In this document: piece by piece, positions 28,504 to 39,387 of the stretch
Numbering within the stretch: position 1 is the first letter of the stretch
How the letters are laid out: each line of letters starts with the position of its first letter
Assembly (NCBI RefSeq): GCF_014077505.1
Contig: NZ_JACGWA010000001.1
Coordinates: forward strand, 744,001 to 808,000
Direction of reading: 5' to 3'
Length of the DNA stretch: 64,000 nucleotides
Source: Colwellia sp. BRX10-3
GTDB taxonomy: Bacteria; Pseudomonadota; Gammaproteobacteria; Enterobacterales; Alteromonadaceae
Program-made: the position numbers and the translations under genes
Notes under the pieces: generated by a model
Database searches by the model: none
What the model was told of the DNA's origin: nothing
Seen by the model: the letters and a program-made list of their open reading frames with translations, nothing else

Positions 28504-30117
28504 ATGCCAACAATCCAGCCTACTTGGTCTATTCGTCGCATTTGCCTGATCTCGATCATTGGTGCTTTCACCTTGTTAGCTATATTAAGTCTCTCAGTAA
28601 TCAGCCAACAATTTAGTAAAAATGACAATAACAGTGAAGTAATTAAAATAAAGCACTGGGCTAATGTTTTGACAGACCAAAGCCTAAGCTATTTAATTAA
28701 TTCAGAACGACTGGCGTTAGAGGATAATTTTTCACTACCTGAGCACATTCCTAATTTAAATTTCATACATATTTATCAATCAGTTGACGAAAATGAAAAT
28801 CTCAAACTTTTTTATAGTTACAAGCGTAATCAGCAACGCGCAGGTATTTCAGAAAAATCGAAAGAAATAGCTAATTTACAAACACCAAAGTTTAGAGAGA
28901 AATATCTTGAGTACATACAGCCAATTAGAGTAAAACAAAAAACAGTTGGCTATATTTATCTCCAGACCAGCATCGAACATATAACACAGATCACAGATAA
29001 AATATTAATCACCAGCTTCATTCTTGTTCTCATGGTATTCCTTATTGCCATTTTTATAGCTTTACAACTTGAACGCTATATTAGCGCGCCATTTTTAGCT
29101 TTATCTAACACAGTTCAAATTGCTGCAAGACAAAGAAACTTCAAACAAAAATGCCAAGCTATGCCATACCGAGAAGCAGACATTTTAGCGCGTAATATTA
29201 ATATTTTATTTGCTCGTATGGAAAAGCGTATTTCACAATTAGACTCAGCAGAGCAGGAAAGCCTAGAGCACTCACAAGAATTAGAAAATAAAATTAATAA
29301 GCGTACCGAAGCACTAAAAGAGTCTAACCAAGAATTGCTTTCTACCTTAGAAAAGCTTCATCAATTTCAAAGCCAACTGGTTGAAAGTGAAAAAATGGCC
29401 TCGCTAGGAGATATGGTTGCAGGCGTAGCTCATGAAGTAAATACGCCGATAGGCCTTGGAGTAACAGCCTCGACACTATTGGCGGATAGATTAGACGAAA
29501 TTAAAAATGCTTTCGATAATAAAACATTAAAGTCGAGTCAGTTAAAAAAGTTTTTGCAAGACGGTTGCGAGAATATTGCCATTATCTATCGCAATCTAAA
29601 TCGTGCGGCCGATCTGATATCCAGCTTTAAAAAAGTAGCAGTAGACCAATCAAGTGAAGACCTTCGCACTTTCGACGTTAAGGAGCTTTTAAGAGAGGTT
29701 TTACTCACCCTAAGGCCACAACTACAAAGTTTGCCTTATATTATTGATATTGATTGCCCTAATGCTTTAATGATTAACAGTAAACCAGGGCCTATTAATC
29801 AAATTCTTATTAATTTGATTATGAACTCAATCATTCATGGTTTTGAAGGCAAAGATCATGGTCGAATTTCAATAACTGTTATGCCGCTGAGCAACCAACT
29901 TAACATCCTCTTTAAAGATGACGGTCTTGGGGTTGATGAATCAATAAAGCATAAAGTTTTTGAACCGTTTACCACTACAAAACGTGGTGAAGGTGGCAGT
30001 GGTTTAGGCTTACACTTAGTTTACAATTTAGTCACCCAAGCACTCGGGGGCTCAATAGTGTTAAGCAGTGAGTTAGGTCATGGTGCAAGCATTGAAATTA
30101 ACTTTCCTATTAACTAG
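28504..30117 (+). CDS. membrane sensor histidine kinase
   Basis: The 537-residue protein has a membrane segment at about 14-33, a periplasmic sensor of about 130 residues, a second segment (about 174-196), a HAMP-like linker, a coiled coil (about 245-300) and a kinase core. The H box is MVAGVAHEVNTPIG with His310; the N box (LINLIMNSIIHG), G1 (DDGLGVD), F and G2 (GGSGLGLHLV) boxes are present. HEVNTP is typical of the DctB/HPK4-like class. It lacks receiver and Hpt domains. It lies 270 bases upstream of arcA on the same strand, so ArcA is one possible partner, but the gap argues for separate transcription. Confidence 0.88.
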   Translation: MPTIQPTWSIRRICLISIIGAFTLLAILSLSVISQQFSKNDNNSEVIKIKHWANVLTDQSLSYLINSERLALEDNFSLPEHIPNLNFIHIYQSVDENENLKLFYSYKRNQQRAGISEKSKEIANLQTPKFREKYLEYIQPIRVKQKTVGYIYLQTSIEHITQITDKILITSFILVLMVFLIAIFIALQLERYISAPFLALSNTVQIAARQRNFKQKCQAMPYREADILARNINILFARMEKRISQLDSAEQESLEHSQELENKINKRTEALKESNQELLSTLEKLHQFQSQLVESEKMASLGDMVAGVAHEVNTPIGLGVTASTLLADRLDEIKNAFDNKTLKSSQLKKFLQDGCENIAIIYRNLNRAADLISSFKKVAVDQSSEDLRTFDVKELLREVLLTLRPQLQSLPYIIDIDCPNALMINSKPGPINQILINLIMNSIIHGFEGKDHGRISITVMPLSNQLNILFKDDGLGVDESIKHKVFEPFTTTKRGEGGSGLGLHLVYNLVTQALGGSIVLSSELGHGASIEINFPIN

Positions 30118-30281
30118 ATTATTGACTGACCTTTAGCTAAATTTGACCTTGAAAGATCAACAATGTGCTAGCACTGATTCGGTTCTGCGTAGCCTGTATT
30201 CAAAGAGCGATAAAATGGCATAATTATCATGCTATTGATTGTTTTTTAACTAGAGCTTCTATACCATTAGCCAATATTTAT

Positions 30282-30303
30282 TAGTCTAGATATAGACTAT
30301 AAT
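30282..30303 (+). promoter_or_regulatory. palindrome overlapping a -10 box upstream of arcA
   Basis: TAGTCTA-gata-TAGACTA lies at about 30282-30299 and overlaps TATAAT at 30298-30303, some 85 bases before the arcA start. A recognisable -35 is missing, so this may be an activator- or repressor-controlled promoter. The rest of 30118-30387 shows nothing else recognisable. Confidence 0.45.
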
Positions 30304-30387
30304 TGCAAGGTAACTGTCTGGAGCTAACTTAAAGCAACCGGATTAATAATTAAAAAAAATTAAACCACACAGAACTGGACAATTAAC

Positions 30388-31089
30388 ATGCAAAAACCTC
30401 ATATATTAATAGTAGAAGACGAGGACGTCACACGCTTTAATCTACGTAATCTATTTGAAGCAGAAGGCTATCAAGTGGCAGAAGCAATAGACGGTGATAG
30501 CATGGAAAGCGCACTAAAAAACAACCTGATCAACTTAGTGATTATGGATATTAATTTACCTGGAAAAAACGGTTTATTATTAGCACGAGAATTAACCCGT
30601 AACAAAGACTTAGGCTTAATTTTTCTCACGGGTCGCGATAGTGATATTGACAAAATTTTGGGCTTAGAAATTGGTGCTGACGATTATTTAACTAAACCGT
30701 TTAATCCACGAGAACTGACTATTCGCGCTCGTAATATATTAAACCGTATGTCTGCGAGCAATATAGAAAACAACGACGCTCTTATCAGTTTTAATCAGTG
30801 GTCTCTAGATGGTAATGCACGAAAAATGACGACGCCAGACAATAGAGAAATATCAATTCCGCGTGGTGAATATCGTGCACTGCGCTTACTTATTGCTAAT
30901 GCAGGGCAAATTGTTACTCGCCAGCAATTAATAAAAGAAATGACTGGCCGAGATTTACGTTCGAATGACCGCACAGTTGATGTCACTATTCGTCGCTTAC
31001 GTAAACATTTTGAGTCAGTAGAAAGTTCGCCAGAGTTGATCAACACTATTCATGGTGAAGGTTATCGCTTTATTGGTCAGGTAGATTAA
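30388..31089 (+). CDS. arcA: two-component response regulator ArcA
   Basis: The 233-residue OmpR-family regulator begins [15 protein letters not shown], with the phospho-acceptor Asp54 in [16 protein letters not shown] and the switch Lys in [16 protein letters not shown]. The C-terminal winged helix has [17 protein letters not shown] and TIHGEGYRF. Similarity to E. coli ArcA across the whole length is high. ArcA represses aerobic respiratory genes when respiration slows. A stand-alone Hpt gene lies convergently just downstream. Confidence 0.94.
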   Translation: MQKPHILIVEDEDVTRFNLRNLFEAEGYQVAEAIDGDSMESALKNNLINLVIMDINLPGKNGLLLARELTRNKDLGLIFLTGRDSDIDKILGLEIGADDYLTKPFNPRELTIRARNILNRMSASNIENNDALISFNQWSLDGNARKMTTPDNREISIPRGEYRALRLLIANAGQIVTRQQLIKEMTGRDLRSNDRTVDVTIRRLRKHFESVESSPELINTIHGEGYRFIGQVD

Positions 31090-31142
31090 AAAAACCTTCG
31101 CAGAAAGAATCCTTCATCTACTTATTTTTTTAACCATTCAGG

Positions 31143-31490
31143 CTATTGCTCAGCAAGCCATTGTTGAAATTCAGCGATAGCTTGTTGGTTTAACAACCTT
31201 AGTGCTTGCAGGTGCTGATTTTTAGTTTCAGAATCTTCAGTTGATTTTTCTAACACGATAAGTTTTTGATGTACTTGGCTTAATCCAGCACTGGCTGCCG
31301 CCCCTTTCATTTTATGACACTGTTCCTGCCACGACTTTTGATCATCATCAACCACTGCACTATTAATAGCCAGTAAATACAATGCAGACTGCTGTATATA
31401 TAAGTCCAACATTTGTTGTATAACCGCTAGGTCTAATGCTTCTAAATAACCCTTAATTAAGGTTAAGTCTATGTGTTGTGATGATGGCAT
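31143..31490 (-). CDS. hptA: stand-alone histidine phosphotransfer protein, HptA-like
   Basis: The 115-residue all-helical Hpt domain carries phosphorylatable His59 in EQCHKMKGAAASAGL. AGGAAA lies just before the ATG. In Shewanella the ArcB function is split: a sensor ArcS and a separate HptA feed ArcA. This gene sits tail-to-tail with arcA (53 bases between stops), which supports an HptA role here. No ArcS-like hybrid kinase is in the window. The name is by analogy; the Hpt domain itself is clear. Confidence 0.82.
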   Translation of the reverse strand: MPSSQHIDLTLIKGYLEALDLAVIQQMLDLYIQQSALYLLAINSAVVDDDQKSWQEQCHKMKGAAASAGLSQVHQKLIVLEKSTEDSETKNQHLQALRLLNQQAIAEFQQWLAEQ

Positions 31491-31852
31491 GAAGTTTCCT
31501 TAGCGACTGCAAATTTTTGCTAGGTCGAATTCTGGTTGACCGTTCTATTGTTAACAGTAAACAAGATGACAACCAAGTATTTATACTCAGTTTATAGCAG
31601 ATATTAAATACAACTACCATATACTAGAACAATATCAACATCGCTGTTACAAACATTGCTATTGGTGGGTATTTCGTTCAAAATAGCCGCCTTTTTCAGG
31701 GTCACTGCATTATATTCCACTTTTACAATATTGATGGGATTTGTAGAAACTATCACGATTTTTACGATAGTGATGCCAATTATAATTTTACTACGTACTG
31801 AAGTTACCATAGATAGCCCTTTACGTAGTGCACAGCGAATAGCGGAGTCAAA
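31491..31852. other. divergent intergenic region hptA / folE2
   Basis: This 362-base gap holds both ribosome sites (AGGAAA for hptA, CGGAG for folE2) and a dyad ACTATC...GATAGT near 31749. I see no Zur-type box, although folE2 is often zinc-regulated. Hydrophobic open frames here lack ribosome sites and run into folE2, so they are not called. Confidence 0.5.
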
Positions 31853-32779
31853 ATGCCAACATTAATGCCTGATATAGCAAATCACACCACAGCACAAACT
31901 GAGGGTACTTTGGATTGGGTCGGCATGAGCAACATTGAAATGCCTATCATGGTTGCCTCTAAAGGCCAATCAGAACGTATGGTTTCAGCCTACGTAGATG
32001 CGTTTGTCAACCTTAAAGAGCCACAAGCCAAAGGCATTCACATGTCGCGCTTATATTTACTCCTTGATGAATTATCAAACTCAAATGTTTTAAATCACCA
32101 AAGCTTAGTAACTTTACTAGACGGTTTTATCAGTAGTCACCAAGAACTAAGTGATAATGCCAAAGTTAAATTTAGTTTTGATTATCATCTGCGTCGTAAA
32201 TCGCTTATCAGTGGCAAACAAGGCTGGAAAGCTTATCCTGTTACCGTTACCGGACGTTTAAATAAAGGTAAACTCGATATCGAGCTTTCTCTCGATGTGC
32301 GTTACTCTTCAACTTGTCCATGTTCAGCAGCATTAGCTCGTCAATTAATCCAACAAGCCTTTAAAGAAAAGTTTGTTGACCCTGCTAACGTTGATTTAGC
32401 CGCCGTGCACGAATGGCTTGGTACAACAGAAGGTATTGTGGCAACACCACATAGCCAACGTTCTGTTGCTGAAATTAAAGTTAAACTAAATAGTGCTACC
32501 ACTGAGTTCCCGATCACTGATCTTGTCGACTTAATTGAAAACTCACTTAAAACACCAGTTCAAGCGGCAGTAAAACGTGAAGACGAACAAGAGTTTGCTC
32601 GTTTAAATGGTCAAAATTTAATGTTTTGTGAAGATGCGGCTCGCCGTTTACAACACACCATGAATGCATCTGAACAATTTGATGACTTTTGGTTACGCAT
32701 TAATCATTTAGAATCTTTACATGCTCATGATGCTGTAAGTGTAACCACTAAAGGTATTGTTGATGGCTACAAAGCTTAA
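31853..32779 (+). CDS. folE2: GTP cyclohydrolase IB (FolE2)
   Basis: The 308-residue GCYH-IB family enzyme has [22 protein letters not shown] and the key [12 protein letters not shown] stretch, with Cys155 and Cys157 near the active-site metal, then [22 protein letters not shown]. It opens GTP to 7,8-dihydroneopterin triphosphate for folate and queuosine pathways. FolE2 can use metals other than zinc and commonly substitutes for FolE in zinc-poor conditions. Confidence 0.95.
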   Translation: MPTLMPDIANHTTAQTEGTLDWVGMSNIEMPIMVASKGQSERMVSAYVDAFVNLKEPQAKGIHMSRLYLLLDELSNSNVLNHQSLVTLLDGFISSHQELSDNAKVKFSFDYHLRRKSLISGKQGWKAYPVTVTGRLNKGKLDIELSLDVRYSSTCPCSAALARQLIQQAFKEKFVDPANVDLAAVHEWLGTTEGIVATPHSQRSVAEIKVKLNSATTEFPITDLVDLIENSLKTPVQAAVKREDEQEFARLNGQNLMFCEDAARRLQHTMNASEQFDDFWLRINHLESLHAHDAVSVTTKGIVDGYKA

Positions 32780-32807
32780 TCAAATAACTTAAGCTTGAAC
32801 AAGTAAC

Positions 32808-32845
32808 AATCTCTAGTTATTTTTAAATAGCTGGGGATTTTTTTT
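32808..32845 (+). terminator. Rho-independent terminator of folE2
   Basis: Bases 32808-32822 pair along 15 positions with 32825-32839 (three G-U pairs) and run into eight or more T residues. Confidence 0.88.
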
Positions 32846-33249
32846 GCCCCTTTTTATCCATAGTATTCAATATCTCAGATATATAATAATACTTATCCTG
32901 ATATATCCATATCTGCAAAAATAAGTGCTGATGCCACAATGTGAAATAAGTATAGCTTTAACTTGCTACGATTTACGTCCTATACTTAACTATCACTAAT
33001 ACGCTATAAAAAGCCCTCCCCACCAATTATAATGCTGAATAAATAGTGAATATAAAATATTATAAGCATTAGCTCCTTTATAACTGAATAATGTAATAAA
33101 ATTACATAAATTAAAGTGGTAATTTATTATTGCAGCTTATTCACCTTAAAATTGCATAATTGATAACATAAAGAGCGCACTTATCAGACTAATTTCTACT
33201 TCCCATTAATAATCACGTAAAAAAGTTACGAGCATTTACTCTATTCTGA

Positions 33250-33278
33250 TTGACGTATCAATTGTAAATGTTTAATGT
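33250..33278 (+). promoter_or_regulatory. sigma-70-like promoter of gltBD
   Basis: TTGACG (33250-33255), a 17-base spacer and TAATGT (33273-33278) make a good promoter about 105 bases before gltB. Transcription would start near 33285, just before the leader stem. The AT-rich stretch 32846-33249 between the folE2 terminator and this promoter holds nothing I recognise. Confidence 0.65.
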
Positions 33279-33286
33279 AAGGGGTT

Positions 33287-33363
33287 CCTCGGTACGAATT
33301 TCGGATTATTTATGCACTTTTTGTATGACTTTATTCCACTCTCATCAAACCAAACTACCGAGG
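33287..33363 (+). promoter_or_regulatory. gltB 5' leader closed by an 8-bp stem
   Basis: CCTCGGTA (33287-33294) is perfectly complementary to TACCGAGG (33356-33363). The first arm begins within a few bases of the predicted transcription start, and the second ends 20 bases before the gltB ATG, just upstream of the AGGAGA ribosome site. It could form a structured leader of about 77 bases. It matches no riboswitch class I know. Confidence 0.4.
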
Positions 33364-33383
33364 CCTTTATTTAGGAGAAGATA

Positions 33384-36300
33384 ATGCAACTTTACGATCA
33401 TAAATATCAAAAAGACAATTGTGGCTTTGGTCTAATTGCCCATCAGCACGGCGAGACCAGTCATAAACTCGTAAAGACTGCCATTCAAGCACTAGACCGT
33501 ATGCAGCATCGAGGTGGCATTGCTGCCGATGGTAAAACCGGTGACGGTTGCGGTTTGTTAATGCAAAAGCCAGACAGTTTTTTTCGCGCTGTTGCTGAAG
33601 AAAATAACTGGCAGTTAGGCCGAAAATACGCCGTTGGTATGGTTTTTCTCAATCCAGATCCTATTCAAGCAAATGCTAGTAAAAAAATTCTAGAAGAAGA
33701 ATTAGCACGTGAAACACTTACCTTAGTAGGTTGGAGAATAGTGCCTACAGATACCAGCACATTAGGTGACATTGCTAAAGGTAATTTACCTGGTATAGAG
33801 CAAGTTTTTGTTGATGCGCCTTCAGGTTGGCGTAACCGAGATCTTGAGCGTCGACTATATATGGCGAGACGACGTGCTGAAAAGCGTATCACTGATGAAC
33901 GCTTTTATGTAGCAAGCTTGTCGTGCTTAGTCACAATTTACAAAGGTTTAATGATGCCGGTAGATTTACCAAATTTTTATTTGGATCTAGCCGATATTCG
34001 TATGCAAACCGCTATTTGCCTATTCCATCAACGTTTCTCAACCAATACATCTCCTGAATGGCATTTAGCACAACCTTTCCGTTATTTAGCACACAATGGT
34101 GAAATTAATACCATTAAAGGTAATCGTCAATGGAGCCGCGCGCGCGCGCACGGTTTTAGATCACCGTTACTACCAGATTTACAAGATGCTGCACCTTTTG
34201 TTAATGAAAGCGGCTCTGACTCTTCGTCATTAGACAACATGCTTGAACTATTTATGGCTGGTGGCATGGACCTTTACCGCGGCATGCGACTATTAATGCC
34301 ACCTGCTTGGCAAAGTAATCCTTTGATGGATGATGACCTAAAAGCTTTTTATGAATTTAACTCTATGCATATGGAGCCTTGGGATGGTCCTGCAGGGGTT
34401 GTTGTTACTAATGGCCGTCACGTTTCTTGTAACTTAGACCGCAATGGCTTGCGACCTGCTCGTTATGTTATCACCCGAGATGGTTTTATTACCTTAGCTT
34501 CTGAAGTGGGTATTTGGGATTATGGCGAAGATGAAGTCATCGAAAAAGGCCGTGTAGGTCCAGGCGAAATGCTAGCCATTGATACTTACACCGGTAAAAT
34601 TTATAACTCGAATGCTATCGACAATGAGTTAAAAGTTCGCCATCCCTACCGTGAATGGTTAGACAATAATATTCGTCGTTTAATCCCTTTCGATCAATTA
34701 GATGCCAGCCTGATTGGCCAACGGATTTTTAGTGATCAAGAAATCGCTCAATACCATAAAATGTTTAACTACAGCTACGAAGAAATACATCAAGTTGTAA
34801 AAGCATTAGCAGAAAACGCGCAAGAAGCGACAGGTTCGATGGGCGATGACACGCCAATGGCCGTATTATCAAGTCAGCCGCGCTCACTTTATGATTACTT
34901 CCGTCAACAATTTGCCCAAGTAACCAATCCACCTATTGATCCATTACGTGAACGCTATGTTATGTCATTAGGCACTTGTATTGGCCGTGAACATAATGTT
35001 TTCAATGAAACTACGGGCCATGCTGATCGTATTTTATTTGCTACGCCGGTATTAATGTATACCGGATTAAAGCAATTACGTGAGCTTGACCCTGAGCATT
35101 ACCGTTCAGACACCCTCACCTTGAACTATGATCAGGCGGAAGGTTTAGAAGCTGCAGTGTTACGCTTGTGTGATGAAGCAGAAACCTTAGTAAGAGATAA
35201 AAACACCGTTATATTAGTGTTGTCAGATCGCAAGATTCAAAAAGGTATGTTACCTATTCCAGCGGCAATGGCGGTTGGTGCTGTACAAAAACGTTTAGTC
35301 GATAAACATTTACGCTGTGATTCAAACATTATTGTTGAAACCGCTTCGGTACGTGATTCACATCAATTTGCGGTATTGTTCGGCTTAGGTGCGACGGCAA
35401 TTTACCCTTTCTTAGCTTATGATACGATTGAGCAACTGGTTGAACAAAATCAAATTGACCTGACTGCCCGACAAGCCGTGGTAAATTATCGTGAAGGTAT
35501 CAATAAAGGTCTATTGAAGATCTTATCAAAAATGGGTATTTCTACCATCGCAAGCTATCGTTGTGCTGGACTATTTGAAGTTATCGGTCTAAATCGTAAC
35601 ATCATGGACCTTTGTTTCCCAGATTTGCCAAGCCGTATTCAAGGCGCTGATTTTGTAGACATCGAACAAGACAATATTAACCTTGCTCGCAAAGCCTTTA
35701 TGCCGCATCAAAAAATGAGTCATGGTGGCTTACTAAAATACGTACATGGTGGTGAATATCACGCTTATAACCCTGATGTTGTTAGCACGTTACAAGCAGC
35801 GGTGCGCAGCGGTGAGTATAGTGATTACAGAATCTTTGCTGACCACGTTAACAAACGTCCAGCCGCCGCATTACGGGATCTATTAGCCCTAAAAGACGAT
35901 CAAACAGCGATTGATATCTCAGCTGTTGAAGCCGACACCGAACTATTTAAACGCTTTGACAGCGCTGCTATGTCTATTGGCGCGTTAAGTCCTGAAGCAC
36001 ATGAAGCACTTGCTATTGCCATGAATCGCTTAGGTGGTTTTTCTAACTCTGGTGAAGGTGGAGAAGACGAACGCCGTTTTGGAACGGTAAAAAATTCACG
36101 TATTAAGCAAATTGCTTCAGGACGTTTTGGCGTTACACCTTACTATTTAGTAAATGCCGATGTGCTGCAAATTAAGGTAGCACAGGGCGCAAAACCCGGT
36201 GAAGGTGGCCAATTACCAGGCGATAAAGTTACTCCTTTGATTGCAAAACTACGTTTTTCAGTACCTGGTGTTACCTTAATATCACCTCCTCCGCATCACG

Positions 36301-37844
36301 ATATTTATTCGATTGAAGATTTGGCACAACTGATTTTCGACCTAAAACAAGTTAATCCCAAAGCAGTTATTTCAGTAAAACTTGTGTCGGGACCAGGTGT
36401 TGGCACTATCGCCTCTGGTGTTGCAAAAGCCTATGCTGACTTTATTACTATTTCTGGTTATGACGGTGGCACAGGTGCCAGTCCATTAACCTCAGTTAAG
36501 TATGCGGGTTGCCCATGGGAACTTGGTTTAGCTGAAGCCCATCAATCATTAGTAACAAACGGTTTACGTCATAAGGTTCGCTTACAAGTAGATGGTGGTC
36601 TAAAGACTGGATTGGATATTGTTAAAGCGGCTATTTTAGGTGCAGAAAGCTTCGGTTTTGGTACCGCTCCTATGGTGACTCTAGGTTGTAAATTCCTCCG
36701 TATTTGTCATTTAAATAACTGTGCTACAGGTGTTGCAACACAAGATGAAGTACTGCGCGAACAATTCTTTAAAGGTTTGCCTGATCAAGTCATGAATTAT
36801 TTTAAATTTATAGCTCAAGATGTTCGTGAAATTTTAGCTAGTTTAGGTGTAGAAAGCTTAACGGCTATTATTGGTCGCACAGATTTGTTTGTACCTTTAG
36901 CGGGTATCACCGCAAAGCAACAAAAGCTAGATTTACGCCCTATAATTGCACCCGTTGTTGCTGGTGACGATACCGCATTACATCAAACGGATACTAATGA
37001 GCCTTTTGATAAAGGTGAGTTAAATCAGCGTTTACTAGCGCTAGTTTCAGACGCTATTGCTCACAGTACCGGTGGTGAATACCGTTTAACTATTCAAAAC
37101 ACAGATCGTTCTGTAGGTGCTTCTTTATCTGGTGAAATTGCTCGTAAACATGGCGATCAAGGCATGGCAGCAAACCCAGTTAAAGTATTTTTAAATGGTA
37201 CTGCAGGTCAAAGTTTTGGTGTATGGAACGCCGGTGGCTTAGAAATGACGCTAACAGGTGACGCCAACGACTATGTTGGCAAAGGTATGGCCGGTGGTAA
37301 ATTAACTATCAAGCCACCAAAAGGTGTTGAATATTTAAGCCATAAAACCATGATTATGGGTAATACTTGTTTGTACGGAGCAACCGGCGGCAAGCTTTAC
37401 GGTTGTGGTCGTGCAGGTGAGCGTTTCGCTGTAAGAAATTCTGGCTGTCATGCCGTTATTGAAGGTACGGGTGATCATGCCTGTGAATATATGACCGGCG
37501 GCATTGTTGCCATTTTAGGTCAAGTTGGGGTTAATTTCGGTGCTGGTATGACCGGCGGTTTCGCTTATGTTTTAGATGAGCAAGACGATTTGGCCATACG
37601 CCTTAACAATGAATCAATTGAAATGTTAGCGATAGATGAACTTAATATCCATCAAGAACATTTACGTGGCATTATCAACCAGCACTTAGATGAAACAGGC
37701 AGCTTAAGGGCAGAAGAAATTTTGAATAATTTTGCCACATACGCACCACTATTTAAGTTGATTAAGCCAAAGGCCATTGATGTTAAAACCCTTTTGGGAC
37801 ATCGCAGCCGTTCATCTGCAGAACTTCGTGTTCAGGCACAATAA
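33384..37844 (+). CDS. gltB: glutamate synthase (NADPH) large subunit
   Basis: The 1486-residue enzyme makes two glutamates from glutamine and 2-oxoglutarate. A 12-residue propeptide precedes Cys13 (DNCGFGLIAH), the N-terminal nucleophile of the class-II amidotransferase domain. A central domain, the FMN-binding synthase domain (GYDGGTGASPL, LQVDGGLKTG), the 3Fe-4S cysteines (CKFLRICHLNNCATG) and the C-terminal beta-helix (GNTCLYGATGGKLYGCGRAG) follow. The overall layout closely parallels E. coli GltB. AGGAGA precedes the ATG. gltD follows 27 bases later. Confidence 0.97.
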   Translation: MQLYDHKYQKDNCGFGLIAHQHGETSHKLVKTAIQALDRMQHRGGIAADGKTGDGCGLLMQKPDSFFRAVAEENNWQLGRKYAVGMVFLNPDPIQANASKKILEEELARETLTLVGWRIVPTDTSTLGDIAKGNLPGIEQVFVDAPSGWRNRDLERRLYMARRRAEKRITDERFYVASLSCLVTIYKGLMMPVDLPNFYLDLADIRMQTAICLFHQRFSTNTSPEWHLAQPFRYLAHNGEINTIKGNRQWSRARAHGFRSPLLPDLQDAAPFVNESGSDSSSLDNMLELFMAGGMDLYRGMRLLMPPAWQSNPLMDDDLKAFYEFNSMHMEPWDGPAGVVVTNGRHVSCNLDRNGLRPARYVITRDGFITLASEVGIWDYGEDEVIEKGRVGPGEMLAIDTYTGKIYNSNAIDNELKVRHPYREWLDNNIRRLIPFDQLDASLIGQRIFSDQEIAQYHKMFNYSYEEIHQVVKALAENAQEATGSMGDDTPMAVLSSQPRSLYDYFRQQFAQVTNPPIDPLRERYVMSLGTCIGREHNVFNETTGHADRILFATPVLMYTGLKQLRELDPEHYRSDTLTLNYDQAEGLEAAVLRLCDEAETLVRDKNTVILVLSDRKIQKGMLPIPAAMAVGAVQKRLVDKHLRCDSNIIVETASVRDSHQFAVLFGLGATAIYPFLAYDTIEQLVEQNQIDLTARQAVVNYREGINKGLLKILSKMGISTIASYRCAGLFEVIGLNRNIMDLCFPDLPSRIQGADFVDIEQDNINLARKAFMPHQKMSHGGLLKYVHGGEYHAYNPDVVSTLQAAVRSGEYSDYRIFADHVNKRPAAALRDLLALKDDQTAIDISAVEADTELFKRFDSAAMSIGALSPEAHEALAIAMNRLGGFSNSGEGGEDERRFGTVKNSRIKQIASGRFGVTPYYLVNADVLQIKVAQGAKPGEGGQLPGDKVTPLIAKLRFSVPGVTLISPPPHHDIYSIEDLAQLIFDLKQVNPKAVISVKLVSGPGVGTIASGVAKAYADFITISGYDGGTGASPLTSVKYAGCPWELGLAEAHQSLVTNGLRHKVRLQVDGGLKTGLDIVKAAILGAESFGFGTAPMVTLGCKFLRICHLNNCATGVATQDEVLREQFFKGLPDQVMNYFKFIAQDVREILASLGVESLTAIIGRTDLFVPLAGITAKQQKLDLRPIIAPVVAGDDTALHQTDTNEPFDKGELNQRLLALVSDAIAHSTGGEYRLTIQNTDRSVGASLSGEIARKHGDQGMAANPVKVFLNGTAGQSFGVWNAGGLEMTLTGDANDYVGKGMAGGKLTIKPPKGVEYLSHKTMIMGNTCLYGATGGKLYGCGRAGERFAVRNSGCHAVIEGTGDHACEYMTGGIVAILGQVGVNFGAGMTGGFAYVLDEQDDLAIRLNNESIEMLAIDELNIHQEHLRGIINQHLDETGSLRAEEILNNFATYAPLFKLIKPKAIDVKTLLGHRSRSSAELRVQAQ

Positions 37845-37868
37845 TGAGAACACGAGTGGAGAAGCTAA

Positions 37869-39320
<1,452 letters not shown>

Positions 39321-39332
39321 ACTTGTATAGCT

Positions 39333-39366
39333 CACTTTAAAATGCGGTCTACCGTATTTTAAAGTG
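39333..39366. terminator. bidirectional hairpin between gltD and the diguanylate cyclase gene
   Basis: CACTTTAAAATGCGGT (39333-39348) pairs with 39351-39366 over 16 positions including one G-U. The AT-rich stem base can provide the U run for either of the two convergent genes. Confidence 0.7.
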
Positions 39367-39387
39367 ATATTTATAATAACACCGAGC

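Noticed and set aside
31491-31852. Zur box upstream of folE2
   Set aside because: folE2 is often zinc-regulated, but no palindrome resembling the GAAATGTTATA-type Zur site was found.
31656-31865. Hydrophobic 69-codon plus-strand frame upstream of folE2
   Set aside because: It runs into folE2 in another frame, has no ribosome site, and its antisense frame is equally open; composition alone explains the hydrophobicity.
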